DNA of 64,000 bases from Macropodus opercularis (lineage: Eukaryota; Chordata; Actinopteri; Anabantiformes; Osphronemidae), in contig CM061092.1 of NCBI GenBank assembly GCA_030770545.1, positions 19,593,501 through 19,657,500 on the forward strand, in the 5' to 3' direction. Of this stretch, positions 1 to 12,240 are shown piece after piece. The notes beneath the pieces were generated by a model. The model worked only from the letters and a program-made list of their open reading frames with translations, did no database searches and was not told where the DNA came from. A program made the translations under genes and the position numbers. The stretch's first letter is position 1. Each line of letters starts with the position of its first letter.

Positions 1-969
1 CATCTGTGCAATTGGGTGCAATACTTGCACTAGATGTTGTTACTGAAGGTTGTTAGACTGTGTAACATATCTACTGATGATCACAGCTCTTATTGTGGAG
101 GCGACAGCTGTTTAATAAGTAACGCTATGCATTTAAATTATGATTTCTCTGCATGATTACTAACATGTTCAGCTGATCCTCTATAGTCTGTCAGAACCTT
201 TTCCTTTTTACATATTATATGTTTCGCCTCAGCTGCTGCTCTGTGAGTTTAGTCCAGGTTCAATCGGTGACTTTGATCGATACTACGCTGATCCAACCAT
301 CTACAGCAGGTTGACCTAGTAGCAAACCAAACAGAGATCACAACAGTACACGCAGGCAGATTAACTAGGGCCTGGAGGAGCATCACAGTTAGGGTGAAAT
401 ATTATAAGCAGTGTCATCAAATCCATTAATGCCGAACAATGACCACAAAAACCCACAACAGTGTCTTTATAGAACGACGGGGCGGAGACAGAAAGTCCTG
501 TTCAGTCCGGCGTTAAGTACGAGGCCCAAACAGTCAAGTGCGGAACACAGAAATATTGATTAATAATTAAATATAATATATAAAATAAATAATTGATTGA
601 TTGATGTTTCAACACAAGCTGGCAGTGAAGGCTGAGGACTGAAAACCCAGGCAGCAGTTCTTCTGTGTCAGCATCTGAAGCACCTCCTGGCCACAAGATG
701 CACAGTCACAGTCCTCGCCTCAACCTCCCTCCTCGCTTCAAAACCCTGAAGTTTGGGAATCAAAGCCAAGCTCAGGAGGCTGTGGCGGAGCCATCAGCGT
801 CACAGCTCATCTTTTCTTTACTACGCTGCCTTATCATTTTCTTTTACAAACAAATCGATGAAGTTCTTTGCTCAGCAGTAATGTCGGACCTGCTGGACAG
901 CTGAGGTAGTTAGTATATTAACATCATCATTTTCTTATGGAAGAACCACTGAATTGCATTTTGTTTTAG
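1..969. other. Intergenic, no gene recognised
   Basis: I see no exon with family resemblance on either strand. The stretch is AT-moderate, with only short accidental reading frames. A pyrimidine-rich tract ending in TTTTAG at about 961-969 could be a splice acceptor for the doubtful terminal exon listed next. Confidence 0.5.
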
Positions 970-1550
970 GTGCAACTCAACCAGCACAAAATGCAGCGAA
1001 TGCAGCCGTGGAGATCCTTGTCTGAGCCCTGCCCTCCAGAGCAGAAGACTCGCCCAACAGTACATCTGCACGGACGACCAAGAGAGGCCGCACAGCGCCA
1101 GAATGACACGCATGCCTCAGCTACACATCATCTCATCACCTTTGACAAAGCATGGGCCGTGGGTCTACTCAGTGCTTCATAAAACTTCGATTTCGCCACC
1201 ACTAGCCTTCCCTCTGCCTCCAGTATTTATCCTCCAGCTCTTTCTCCTGCTGCCGTCACTGAGGTCTTCCTCACTATGTGTCTGTCATGCATGTGGTCTG
1301 ATGGTCTGGTATGTTGTCAGCATCGTGTACCTTAAATAGTTTAGTGTTGTGTTAGCCAAGTCCAGTCGTTTCTATCTCTGGTAGCCAGTAGCGCCTTGAG
1401 ATTTTGTAGATGTATGATGATAATGTATTTATAAATGTATTTAGTATTAATTAGTATCTTAATATCCACTTAATATAAGTACAGTATGGAAACAATTTCC
1501 TGTGTATTGTAGATTGTACCCGTACAATAAAACTTTAAAGTCTTTATTTC
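970..1550 (+). other. Possible 3'-terminal exon and 3' UTR of an unidentified gene
   Basis: A good acceptor (TTTTAG at 964-969) is followed by short frames. One frame ends in the residues AAVEILV and a TGA near 1,027. About 500 bases of AT-rich, UTR-like sequence then lead to a canonical AATAAA at 1526-1531. This is the pattern of a last exon whose gene would lie mostly left of the window. I do not recognise the peptide, and the frame choice is uncertain, so this could equally be chance. A transcript ending near 1,545-1,560 would support it. Confidence 0.2.
1526..1531 (+). promoter_or_regulatory. Candidate polyadenylation signal AATAAA
   Basis: AATAAA lies in an AT-rich tract followed by a T-rich stretch. 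It is only meaningful if the upstream stretch is a real terminal exon. Confidence 0.25.
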
Positions 1551-1849
1551 ATGCTGGAGATGGTGCAAGTATTGGACAACCATACGTCCACAGAAATGTG
1601 ACTTGGGTAAGGAAACGCATTTTACATGGGACGAGGATATTTATTTCACAAAGAAGCTTTTACCACTTTTTACCATGACTATATGCAACCAACAATTACA
1701 AATATAAATATAAGACCAACGTTCCACACTCAGGAATGACTAATAAACACAGGACAGGAACAAACACCAGGCTGGAGGAGCAGACTGTACCTTGGGTTCA
1801 GGAGGAACAGGCAGGTATCAGGACATTCAGATGGTGCAGGGTCGCTGAC

Positions 1850-1945
1850 CTCCCAGCTTCCAGTTCAGGTTCTAGCAGCAGACGCCCTCTCTGCTTTAAC
1901 ACTAGGCTGAAACCTTCCTTTCTGCAAAGCACAGAAAACTACTCT
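1850..1945 (+). mobile_element. Short fragment of L2-like LINE 3' region
   Basis: About 80 bases match, nearly base for base, the segment at about 15,818-15,895 of the larger LINE copy (a run about cttccagttcaggttctagc and beyond, through the 'gctgaaaccttcctt' part). Flanks do not match. It is a dead fragment, useful only as a family marker. Confidence 0.75.
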
Positions 1946-4180
1946 AGTCAGTGCAGGCGGCAAAATATCTGAATGTATAAGAAAACAAACGAATGGCTTC
2001 AGTCACAGAAAAGATGTTTGCTGTTAGATGTTACTGCAAATATCCTAGAAAACGTTCATTACGTTTACAACCTCACCCACTGATCACATAGCTGACAGGA
2101 CATATCGCTGGTTATATACAGTATATTTACTGTGTAACCGTTATTGTGTTGACAGTTTGCTCTTTTGCTTTGTCCTTGTCCTGCGTTGTGTCCTCTCCTC
2201 ACGCTGCCCCTGTCTGAGCCAGTGGGCAGCCCCTGAGCCCCCAGCCAGGCGTGTGTGTAGTCACCTGGTTGTGATCTTTCCCTGAATGGTCAGTGTCTAC
2301 ATCCATCAGAACGATGTGATGACCAACCACCATGTCCTGCTGTGGGTTCAGTTGACCTGACTCCCATGTTCTGATGGATGATTCTAATACAGAAAACTAC
2401 CCAACCACTGTCTGGACATGGCTGCAGGCTGCTGCTCGTCACTTCTGCTGAGGCTGTGAGCGATTTCGCTGACATCATAAGTTCATCGCCTTCACTGACG
2501 TGCTTCCTGAGGGAAAACCGTGAAACCGACGCCACATGAGCCAACTGATGCACCTGCACGGTTAAAGGACGGGTCCACTGGCAGCTGATGCCACTGTGTA
2601 AAGACAAACTGAGTGAACCTTTCAAATATGTATGTTTGCACTGCTGCCAAGGGAAACATGGTCAAACACAGAGAGACTTCTACACATATTCAATTTCTAA
2701 GCCTTATCCTGTCTCCGCCACCACACACACATTCTAAACATGCACCAGCACATAACATGAGCCAGGCCAGGCGCCCTCGCGGCTTCTCCAATCCCTAGAG
2801 AGTTAAAGGCGTTTCCAAGGAAGCTTTTCCAGCAAAACTCTGGGTATTTTCCAGCGCTGGCCTCCACTTCATTTGTCTGGCTGACCTACAAAGAGTCTTT
2901 GGCAGTAAATCCACTCCTCAGCTTGTTATGGCGCAACAGCTCTGACAAGGGAGAAATGTCACAGAGCCCTGCTGCCAGACCACAGCTAATGGTCGGCTAA
3001 AGACGTGAACGACATCCAAGAGGGGATTCCTGCAATGCACACGTCACCACTGGGGGTGGGAAAAACAGGGGACGCATTCATGCCTGCGGGCTTTAGATCC
3101 AAGCCAGGGCAGAGCGTTCTCCCATATGCATGCAGAAACTCCCTTCTGACGCTGTAATTTAATGTCAGGCCAAGGTTTGGTGCTTGTGCCAGCTTGTGTC
3201 CTGGTTATGGATACGAACAATCACGTCTGCTCCAAAAGCAAAATACTGTATTGCCCACGTCAGGAAGTTCCTCTGGGGTCACATATACTGGGTTAGTGGT
3301 TTGGTACGATGAGTGAGACGCCATTTCCTGCCACCGCTTATCTAGTTTTAGTTGAAGTCTGTCTTCATGCTGTGCATCTGTGAAGCCTCATTAAATTCAA
3401 CATGAATTCTACGTTTAAAGATTAGATGGTTTGGTTTGGTTTGGCTTCTGTTGATGGCAGTTCCTTTTTCGCACGTGTGATGTTTTCTGTTTTGTGCTGT
3501 ACAATAAAACTATGGAAAGCAAATGAACAGTTGATGGCAGCTCACAAACACAACCTGGACACAATGCTGCTCCGAGCTCTGCTCCCAGACTCCTCTTGTA
3601 GCCTCTGTGGGTCCATCCAGTGGAGGCGGAACCAGCGAAGGTGCCGCAGCATCCAAGGACCTGGCAGCGAGAGACCAATCCTGGACGAGCTCTGGCTGCA
3701 AAAGCTTCGCATCACCCGCCCCCTCATCCAGGAGAGGAAGAGCCAACCCTCAGAGGGAGAGAGACAGGAAAACACACAGACAGACGGACGGACTAGCAGG
3801 TCTGGACACGAGGCTGCTGACCCGAAGTGAGAACGTTTGTTCTCAGTACCTAGGAGGACGTGTGAGCACCAACATATTTTCTCCTGGTGTTTTGATCATT
3901 ATTTGAATCTGTGCTCAGCTCATCCTGTTACCTACAGGTGGTAGCTCTGTGTTGGGGGGTGGAGGGTAGAGGTGGCAGCTTGATGGCGTGTTTATCTTTT
4001 ACTTTCGTTTTTATTGTTCTGCTTGGGAGTTTTTCTTTCTTTTGGTTTTGTTCTGTTATTTAGTCCTGATGTTTGCATGTAATCCCACCTTTTCAAACTG
4101 CTTTTTTAATAGTCAACCAACATGATCCTCTGTATCGTGAAATCATTTTCTGTAATATAACGTAATATTTGTTCATTTCT
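1946..4180. other. Intergenic, nothing recognised
   Basis: There is no exon with domain similarity. Open frames of 60-134 codons on both strands around 3,415-3,906 overlap each other in opposite senses and have no recognisable motif, so they look accidental. Confidence 0.5.
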
Positions 4181-4270
4181 AATTTAATCTAATTCATAAC
4201 TAAGCTCATCTCAAGGCACTTTACAAAGTAGGTTATAGATCTTACAGAACTCAAAGATACAACACAACTG
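4180..4270 (-). mobile_element. LINE 3'-tail fragment (reverse orientation)
   Basis: The run 'atctcaaggcactttacaa' and its AT-rich flank are the reverse complement of the 3' end of the L2-like LINE seen at about 16,300-16,380, and also match the insertion at about 8,437-8,588. The fragment is short and decayed. Confidence 0.6.
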
Positions 4271-5690
4271 CCACTTGAGCATACTTTTAATCCACGGGAT
4301 CGTGATCACGTGGCCTCGTGTTTGTCTCTGATTCAGATGGATCAGACCCGGAGACCCACACTAACAACAGATTTCCCATCAGCAGTGACTCCGGATGCTG
4401 AACAGTCCTGCTGCGAGTGAGTGAGGTCATGGTCACGTACTGTATGTTACAGTACAGCCTGGTGAGTGGACCAGAAGTTACCCTCTAGTTCTTTGAGAAG
4501 AAATATTTCAGTAAAAACACATGGAATTAATAGATTAATAATAATTATCTAAACTGAGACGAACTGTTACGAATCTACTACGACTATGAGGGATGTGAGT
4601 GAATACCTGAATAAACCAGAGCAAGAGTACGACACATGGAGACTGGAGCACAGAACAGGACCGAAAGGCGCTTGGAGCAACAAGGTGAGAACAACAACAC
4701 AACAAACAGACAAGAGTTGAAATACTAACCTAAACAGCAAATGGACAACAGGTGAAATCACTGAGGACCAAGGAGGAGCAACGAGGGAGAACGTGGCATC
4801 AAGGACAGACAGAAAACACGGGGCCATGGTTGATGTTCATGTCACAAAGTGCAACACTTTCAATTCAAAAACATAATCTAGTATTTGTATTAACGACTTT
4901 CAAATCACACAAACCAATATTTTAAAGAGAGAGATCTGATCCCATTGTTACTGTAGCACTGACAGCAGACAGTCACAGTCACATAAAGCTCCAGATGAAC
5001 TGACTTATTCAGCCACCAATTCCTGGCATTAAAAAGGTCACAGACAAAAACCGTTATTGACAGATTTAGTTTGCATCTTATCTTCGCGCCTATTCCTGTA
5101 GCCTCTAGTGGGAGTAAAGTATGAGTCACGGCCCGTCTGTCCATTGACCTGGATGGTTTGACTCCCCACCCACCGGTGACGCTGCCCTCAGCTACATGTG
5201 CTCCAGCTCTTTGACGTGGATGTGGACAGACTATCCACAGATTGTCTGTGGAGGTTCGCGCTCATCCAGGCGTCCTCAGTCAAGTCTTCAGTCTTCGTTC
5301 CAGCTGCTTTGTCTGGATGGGTCTGATTCTGTGGTGTTTGCGCTGTTTCCCCTCCCTCGAGTTGTATTTAGTGTTTATTCATTGCTCTGGTTCTCCGCAC
5401 ATTCTGTGGGTCCAGCCCTCACTTTCAACTAACACTATTTTAAAGAAAACGTTTTATTGAGTAGTTTCATACAGAAATTATTCGGCCTGCAGAGTGAAAC
5501 TAAAACAGGAGAACATGCCACGATTCCTTTATTTGGCCCTGTTCCCTGTCTCCTTTTCTTTTTGCAGACATGCCTCCTCCTCATTCTCCTCTCTGGTCTC
5601 CTTGCCACCTCAGTCACCTTCACCTGTGCCTCAGTCTACATAAACTCCACCTCCGTGTTGTTGTTCTGTTTTTACTCTGCCTTTTCACCG
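4271..5690. other. Intergenic, nothing recognised
   Basis: No recognised gene, RNA or complete repeat. Short frames here lack motifs. Confidence 0.45.
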
Positions 5691-6610
5691 CAGCATACAC
5701 TCCAGGGATGTCTTCCAGTCTACCATTCTGTGACCTTGTGTGTAACCCAGCGTTCTCTTTCGTTCGGAGCCTGCTAGCTTAGCTGCTACTCGTCCCTCAG
5801 TGGACGTGACTGGGTGACGTAGTTCGTAGTTCTAGGCTTCGCGTTTCTAACAGACTCACCCGCTGAGAAACCACCCTGATCATTGGCTCCATGGTCAGAA
5901 ACGTGAAGGTAGAGACTCCAGCGTCGTAGTTAAGTGCTTTCCTGGGGCCAGAACAACATTGAGTCGTTGTGTTCGTCGGCCTCCGTAGTTTTCTCTGGTT
6001 CCTCCCTAATGTGACCATTGACGACATGTTTAGCCACCTGTCGTCAACCTGGGCTGATTAGAAGAGACGGCGTCCATCCCACCTTGGATGGAGTCTCTGC
6101 TCTCTAGTAACATGGCCAAGTTTATTAGACTCCCTAAACCATGACCCAGAGTGGAGCCAGGACAGAGTCTCAGTCTTTCAGCCTCTCTGCAGACTCTCAG
6201 CCGCCACCCGCTCGTAGCTGTAACACTCCCATCGAGACTGTGTCTGCTCCCCGACCACCTAAAGTATATAAATCACAAATAAATAAAAGAGGAGAGATTC
6301 ACAGGAATCTAATAAACATCAAGACAGAACAAAGTAACAATAAAAGAATTAAATGTGGTCTATTAAACATTAGCTCTCTGTTAATTAATGACCTGCTCAG
6401 TGACCATCACATAGATTTATTTAGTCTCACTGAAACCTGGCTGCAGCAGGATGAATACGTTTGTGTGAATGAGTCAACTCCAACCAGTCACATCAACCAT
6501 CATGTTCCTAGAAGTTCAGGTAGAGGTGGAGGAGCATGTATGGGCTGGATGCTGAACTGTGATGGGCAGTCTTGCTTGTTCAAGAGGGGACATAAACTAT
6601 GAACTCCTCC
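5690..6610 (+). pseudogene. Decayed 5' part of an L2/CR1-like LINE (ORF1 end and start of endonuclease)
   Basis: The open stretch 6,141-6,602 encodes the start of an apurinic-like endonuclease domain. It shows the LLNISSL block, then a LTETWL block (the catalytic glutamate motif of AP-type LINE endonucleases), then an ESTP block and SGRGGG, in the usual order. It stops abruptly soon after SGRGGG, so the catalytic remainder and the reverse transcriptase are missing. Upstream, about 5,860-6,060, a stop-ridden segment resembles the SGNH-esterase-like ORF1 of this LINE group (a decayed GDS-type start of the form IGSMVRNV); that part is inference. The family appears to be the same as the copy at 14.1-16.4 kb, judging from style, but the two fragments do not overlap. 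Confidence 0.7.
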
Positions 6611-7916
6611 TTGAAGTTCTGTGTATGTTTTAATTGGTCCATCAAAATTAAATGTCAGTTTCTGGATGAATGGGGGGTGGAAGAAGAGAACACATAATAC
6701 AACCAATAGAGTCCAACTAACACTTACTGAGAGTAATTAAATAAGTACTGGTAGTAGTGATGATATTGATTAATAATAGTCCTGGTAGTAATGACGATAA
6801 TGACAACAGCAGTAATAATAATAATATTATTAATAAAGATACAACGACTATAGGTACATGTAAAGCAATACCAACAACACAATAACATCATTATTAAAAG
6901 TAATAATAAGAATATACATCAGAACACGCATGCACATTGTTGCTGATATAGTTTGTCCCATTATCCCGAAACCGCAAAAGACATATGTGGTGGTACAGGC
7001 ATTGGTGCACAGCGCCACTAGTAGAAACCAGGGTGATGGGGGAAGGTGGTGAGTGTGTCCCTACCCCAACGCTCCAACAGGCAGAGCTGCAGCAGCTGCG
7101 AGGACACCACCAGGAGCCAGACCTGGCCACTGATGAGTCAGCGCCAGCCCACCCTGGGAGGAGCAACAGCAGACCCAAAGAATGGAACCTGTGCAAGGAG
7201 GAGAAGGTCCCCCCAGGACGGAGCAGAGCCCCCAGCGGTCAGACACCACCCCCGACAGAGTCTGTTAAGAAATGTCATAAATCAGTCTGCAGATCCAACA
7301 GGGTTAGACCTACAGTACGTCACAGTGAGTCCACCCCTCACAATATCTAAATAAATATTTAATATATCTTTTCATGTGACAACACTGAAGAAATGACACT
7401 TTGCTCTTACATCTGTGTACATCTCTCTTTCAGCAACAAAGAGCATATTCATATGTGCAGATGTGTGTTTCAGATGTTCTTCCATCCATCTGCCACCCAT
7501 CACAGCAGAGCAAAGGTTCATGTGCTCATTTCTAAACCACAGGGTGATTTCGATACAAGGGCACCAGGCTTGTCTCAGCACTGTGGCAGGTGTGGCCTAC
7601 CATTGTGGTCAGATGCAGCTGGGTTGTAGCGTGCTGCACTGCTATCCGTCAATCTGCCGAGTGAAGGGAAGCTGTTTTGCAGATTGTTGTGTTTACAACA
7701 AGGACACCTTGTAAATGACACAACTCATACCTATGGTTCCAGTCAAGAATGGTGAACAGCTGCTGTGCTTATAATCACTCACGCTTATTAACACCCACAG
7801 TCTCACATTCATACTCTGCCTTTGTCTTGTCTCTGATCTCACCTATGACCTATGCAACACATGAACATGAACATATGCAGTGATGTGTTGGAATGACACA
7901 ACCCAAGGTAGATGGG
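6611..7916. other. Intergenic, nothing recognised
   Basis: AT-rich with short imperfect trinucleotide runs around 6,740-6,910 (taataa-type). No gene found. Overlapping frames on both strands around 6,985-7,354 have no family signature. Confidence 0.45.
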
Positions 7917-8248
7917 TACAGTTGCTAGAGAGTCTGTGAACCTCTAGGATCACATGGATTCTGCATAAATGTCTTCATCAAAGTCACACCAACAGAAAAA
8001 CACAGTCTCCTTAAACTAACACTACATAAACATTATGTTTTCATGTTTTTATTGAACATAACGTAAACATTCTCAGAGCAGGTGGTAAAGCATGTGAACC
8101 TTTGGCCTTAATAACTGGTCGACCCTCCTCAACCAAACGTTTCCTGTAGCTGCAGATCAGACCTGCTCAACGGTCTGGAGGAACTTTGGACGTTTCCTCT
8201 TTACTGAACTGTTTCAGGGCATCAATGTTCTTGGACGTCTGGTGTGAA

Positions 8249-8830
8249 TCATCTCTTCAGGTCCTGCCACAGCGTCTCAGTCGGGTTGAGGTCCAGACTC
8301 TGACTGGTCCAGTCCAGAAGGAGGATGTTCTCTGTTGTTGATTTGCTTCTATGCTTTGGGTTGTTGTCCTGTTGCATCACCATCCTCTGTGGAGCTTCAG
8401 TTGATGGACAGATGGTCTGAAGTTGTCCTGCTAAATAATTCAATTGAATTCAATTCAACTTTATTTATATAGCGCCAATTCACAACATCAGTTATCTCAA
8501 GGCACTTTACAAGTAAGGTAACCTTACACAACTAAACCCAACAATTCCCACATAGAGCAGCTTTTAATTGGAGCCAATCGATAAATGATAAACCTTGGAA
8601 TCAATTTCATCACTGACAGCTAACCATCCAGGCTCTAAGGCAGCAAAGCCCCAAACCATGATGCCTCCACCGTGTTTCCAGTGGGGATGAGGTGTTGATG
8701 TTGGTGATCTGGGTCTTTTTTTCTCCACACATAGTGTTGTGTGTTTCATCTGTCTTCAGAATATGTTGCCAGTAGTTCTGTGGATCATCCAGCTGCTCTT
8801 TTGCAAACTTCAAACGTGCTGCAGTATTTT
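8249..8830 (-). pseudogene. Tc1-like transposase remnant (DDE catalytic domain)
   Basis: Read right to left, the pieces occur in the correct order for a Tc1-family transposase. An FAKEQLDDPQNYWQ block is followed by TDE (first catalytic Asp), then HGGGIMVWG, then QDNNPKH (second Asp), then SQSLDLNPTETLWQDLK (catalytic Glu). The pieces are in different frames, are split by the inserted LINE tail between the HGGG and QDN blocks, and contain stops, so no active enzyme can be made. All three catalytic acids are still readable. The DNA-binding N-terminal third, about 8,830-9,290, is too eroded to translate. Confidence 0.88.
8437..8588 (-). mobile_element. 5'-truncated LINE 3' end nested inside the Tc1 element
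   Basis: This is the reverse complement of the last ~140 bases of the L2-like LINE at about 16,240-16,383: the GAATT-type microsatellite end, 'tatatagcgccaattcac', then 'atctcaaggcactttacaa', and finally 'taattggagccaatc'. It sits exactly between two transposase blocks, showing that the LINE inserted after the Tc1 element. Candidate short target repeat at the edges: AAATAAT versus AAATGAT, which is only suggestive. Confidence 0.85.
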
Positions 8831-9542
8831 TTTAGACATCAGTGTCTTCCTCCGTGGTTCCTCCCATGTTCTCCATACTGGTTTAATGTTTTACTTATTG
8901 TAGATTCGTCAACATAAATGTCATCATGTGTCAGAGATTCCTGTGAGTCTTAGCTGACGCTCTTGGATTCTTCTTCCCTCATTGGTTGCTGTGTCTCAGT
9001 CATCTTTCCAGGACGACCAGGTCCAGGGAGAGTAGCTACAGAGCTGAGCTTCCTCCATTTGTAGTCAGTCTGTCTCACCGTGGACACGTGAACATCAAGG
9101 CTTTTACAGATGCTGTTGTAAACCTTTCCAGCTTCATGCTTCTTGGTCGTAGGTCTTCTCAGAGTCTTTGTGTGAGGCTTGGTTCACATCAATGCTTCTG
9201 GAGAACAGTAAACTCAAACTGGTTTTATAGGCAGGACAGCTTTAACCAACACATCCAACCTCATCACACTGACTGGACTCCAGGTTGGTTGACTCCTGGC
9301 TCCAAGTAGCTCTTGGAGAATCATCAGCCAAAGCTTCACATACTTTTTCCAGCTTGCTCTGAGAATGTTCACATGTTATGTTCAATAAAAACATGAAAAC
9401 ATACAATGTTTGTGTAGTATTAGTTTAAGCAAACTGTGTTTTTCTATCGTTGTGACTTAGATGAAGATCAGAACATTTATGACCAATTTATGCAGAATCC
9501 ATGTGATCCCAGAAGATTCACAGACATTTTCTTGCACCTGTA

Positions 9543-11614
9543 GGTAGGTAAGCGGATGAACAGAGCTTAGCTTTCTCAAATTTGGTGAGTGCTGCTTTCT
9601 CAAAGTCTCAAAACCTGTGAACAAGGAGCTGTCAGTGAGGAGAAAAGCATATGCTGCCATACTAAATGATACGGCTGTGACCACAGAGGGAGTGACCCGG
9701 TACTGTCCGCTAGGGAGAATGAGGTAGGCCCAGCTGTGTGTGTGCGTGTTTGTCAAATGACAAAGCTGTGGTGTCAGTGACGTCAGTCACAGAGTCAGAC
9801 TGAAAGCAGAAATGATGTAACACATCACATGAGGAGAGCAAGAGATGGACAGAGGGTGGGAAAGAACGAAGGCGATGTCAAGATTGAGTGACAAAACAAA
9901 GCGTGATACCTTCCAAGAGCTGTGCAGTTCAAGCCACGCAGCGAGGCCGGCTGAGCCAATCAGAGCAGAGGATGCATCCCTTTATTCACCGTGCATCTGA
10001 AATAACGCCAGAAAACAGAATTTTGCAGGTCACAGCATACGTGACACGAAGCGTTTGTGGCAGCTTACAGGTCACAGTAGTTACTACTGGCCTTGACGCT
10101 GCTCAGGTTTCACGTAGTGATGAATACACAGCATCAGCAGCAGTAACATCAACACTGCAACAAGCTTAGTTGCTACTCAGTGGTGGAGAAAAATGTGAAG
10201 GGAAGAGTTAAACGGATGATCTAACAGAGGGAAACAGGGGAGAACGAAATATTAGCCAGTTTGTTTTTGTGAGGGATTCTGGTTGTCACGGCAACTGAGG
10301 GGGAAACCCACACAGCTGCTGTCCAGCTAGTGGTGCATTCAAGGCCTGTGAGGGAATCTTACTGTCTACTGCATGAATTAAATGCAGCATTTTCTGAGTT
10401 GGTGTAAGCAACGTTTTCTTTCCTGTTGTCAGTTAATGACATACACCTGATTTACATATATCATTTAAGCACATGAGCAACTTTTGTATATTTAAGTCTG
10501 ATTAAATTCAGTGCAAAACAATGGCAAGAATGTACGTCATGGTCTTTGATGGAGTGTGATGTTATTAGAAAAGCATGCGAAAGGCAATTTCCCTATGACG
10601 TGAATGCAGCACAGGCTGGAGCAGGGAGGCAGCGTCTCCTCGGGGCCTCCTGGCTGCTCATAGGCTGCTGGGGGAGGAGGAGAGGCCAGTGGCCGTATCT
10701 CGCTGTAGAGCTGGGCTTCATCATGTGAGAGGCCCAGTGCAGTCTTTAACACGAAACAGATGTTCTGAACCTCTCTCGTGCCGCTGACGTAAAGAACTAT
10801 CCCTTCCTGACGTCTCGTACCTTCCTTCGCTTCTTGCTCATTCACACTTTTCTTTCTTTCTTTTCTTCTCATTACAGAAGAACAGAGAGAGGATGGTTTT
10901 GTCCGTTTCTATTGTTTTCAGAAGCATTTCTTTCAACTTTTATCCTGTGTGTAGTATGTATTTACAAATGGGACGCAAGGCTAATGTTTGTGAGCTTTTT
11001 GATTTAACTCCCATTTAAACACCACATCACGCCGCTCTCCTCTTGTCACTTTAAGATCTTAAGCTTCAGCTCATCCAGATGTTGTCCTTCAAACATCTAA
11101 GCAGGTTTCAGGGCTTCACACAGCTCACGTTTACACACGGCGGCGTCTCACAGACACCAACCACCTGAGCCTACACAGTGACTGTGATCGAGCGAGTTGT
11201 GTTGTTGTTGTTGCTGTTCACATCTTCTGGTACAGTCTGGTATGGCTTTGTTCAGATGTTTCTTGGGTCTAACTCACCTTGGCCACGCCCACTTGGTCAT
11301 TCACTTCTGTTTCCCTTCTGCTTCTAATCATGCATCACCTTCATCTCACCAGCTTCCCTTCGTCAGCGCGTCTTAGATCAACCTCGTTTGTATGTTCTTG
11401 TTGGTTTGTCTCTTTATGGTCCTGACCATTAAGGAGTGTGTTCATAGTCTTGTTCCTCTTGTTAATATTTCCTACTGGTACTGTTGCCTTGGTCACTTTC
11501 TGCTTTAAAACAGCGATTATTAGTTCATTCCCTTATTTAACTTTGTTAGTACTTTACTTCCTGCTTTAGAAGTTTCTGTATTTTACTAGTGTCTTCTTTC
11601 TCAATGCCAAGTTA
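9543..11614. other. Intergenic, nothing recognised
   Basis: No exon recognised on either strand. The stretch 11,280-11,600 is T-rich and has the feel of an old retroelement end, but I cannot match it to any family here. Confidence 0.45.
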
Positions 11615-11625
11615 CAGTGATGCTG

Positions 11626-12240
11626 CTAGAACCTGAACTGGAAGCTGGTTCCACATAGAGGAGCTTGGAGCTAAAGGCTCTGCCTCCCGTTCTACAGGTA
11701 GAAACTCTAGGAACCACCAGTAGACCAGCTCTGAGAAGCAAGGTTCTGTTGGAGCAGAAGGAGCCATGAGGTCTAAGACAAGATGGAGCTTTATTATGAA
11801 GAGCTTTGGAAGAGGAGAAGAGTTTAATTCTATCCTAGATTTGACAGGACAGAGAAGCTAATGTAGGAGAAATGTGACGTCTCTTCCTGAGTCCAGTCAG
11901 ACTCTGCTGCAGCATTTGAATTAACTGGAGGCTTTTAAAGAGTCATTGGTTCAAACTATGAGCAGGGAGACACAGTCGTCCAGCCTGGAGGAACTAATGC
12001 AGGGATTCATGTTTCAGCATCACTCTGTGAGAGGATGCTCCTCATTTTAGCAACATTCCTCAGGTGGAAGTAGGAGGTTTAGAGATTCTATAATGTAGGA
12101 TGTAAAGGAGAGAACTGGGTCAAAGATGACACCAAGGTTCCTACAGTAGAACCTGAAGCTGACGTTATGTCATCAGAGAAACAACCTGATTCAATAATGA
12201 GTCTCTGTGGTTTTAGCACCAATTATAATAACCTCAGTTT
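11626..12240 (-). mobile_element. L2-like LINE fragment, inverted relative to the 14-16 kb copy
   Basis: The whole segment is the reverse complement of about 15,215-15,850, with matching order from 'aacctcag' (12,230s) back to 'ctgctagaacctgaactgg' (11,626). It covers only the end of the reverse-transcriptase frame and the region after it, lacks the 3' microsatellite tail, and is full of stops. It forms a ~610-base inverted repeat with the other copy, with ~3 kb between the arms. Confidence 0.9.

Larger units (their letters stand above)
7919..9540 (-). mobile_element. Tc1-like DNA transposon with long terminal inverted repeats, interrupted by a LINE tail
   Basis: The left end, from 7,919, reads outward as the reverse complement of the right end up to 9,540 over roughly 150-170 bases with scattered differences. 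Shared blocks include 'ggatcacatggattctgcat' and 'ttttcatgtttttattgaac'. TA lies immediately outside both ends (7,917-7,918 and 9,541-9,542), the Tc1/mariner target duplication. The interior carries a degraded transposase on the minus strand. A LINE 3' end is inserted at about 8,437-8,588. Solo repeats of the same family occur near 41.4 and 55.2 kb. Confidence 0.9.

Noticed and set aside
3415..3906. Overlapping frames of 77-134 codons on both strands
   Set aside because: They contradict one another, lack any recognisable domain and have no splice or UTR context.
6141..6602. 153-codon frame considered as a host gene
   Set aside because: Its LTETWL, ESTP and SGRGGG blocks are those of a LINE endonuclease, and it breaks off before the rest of the domain.
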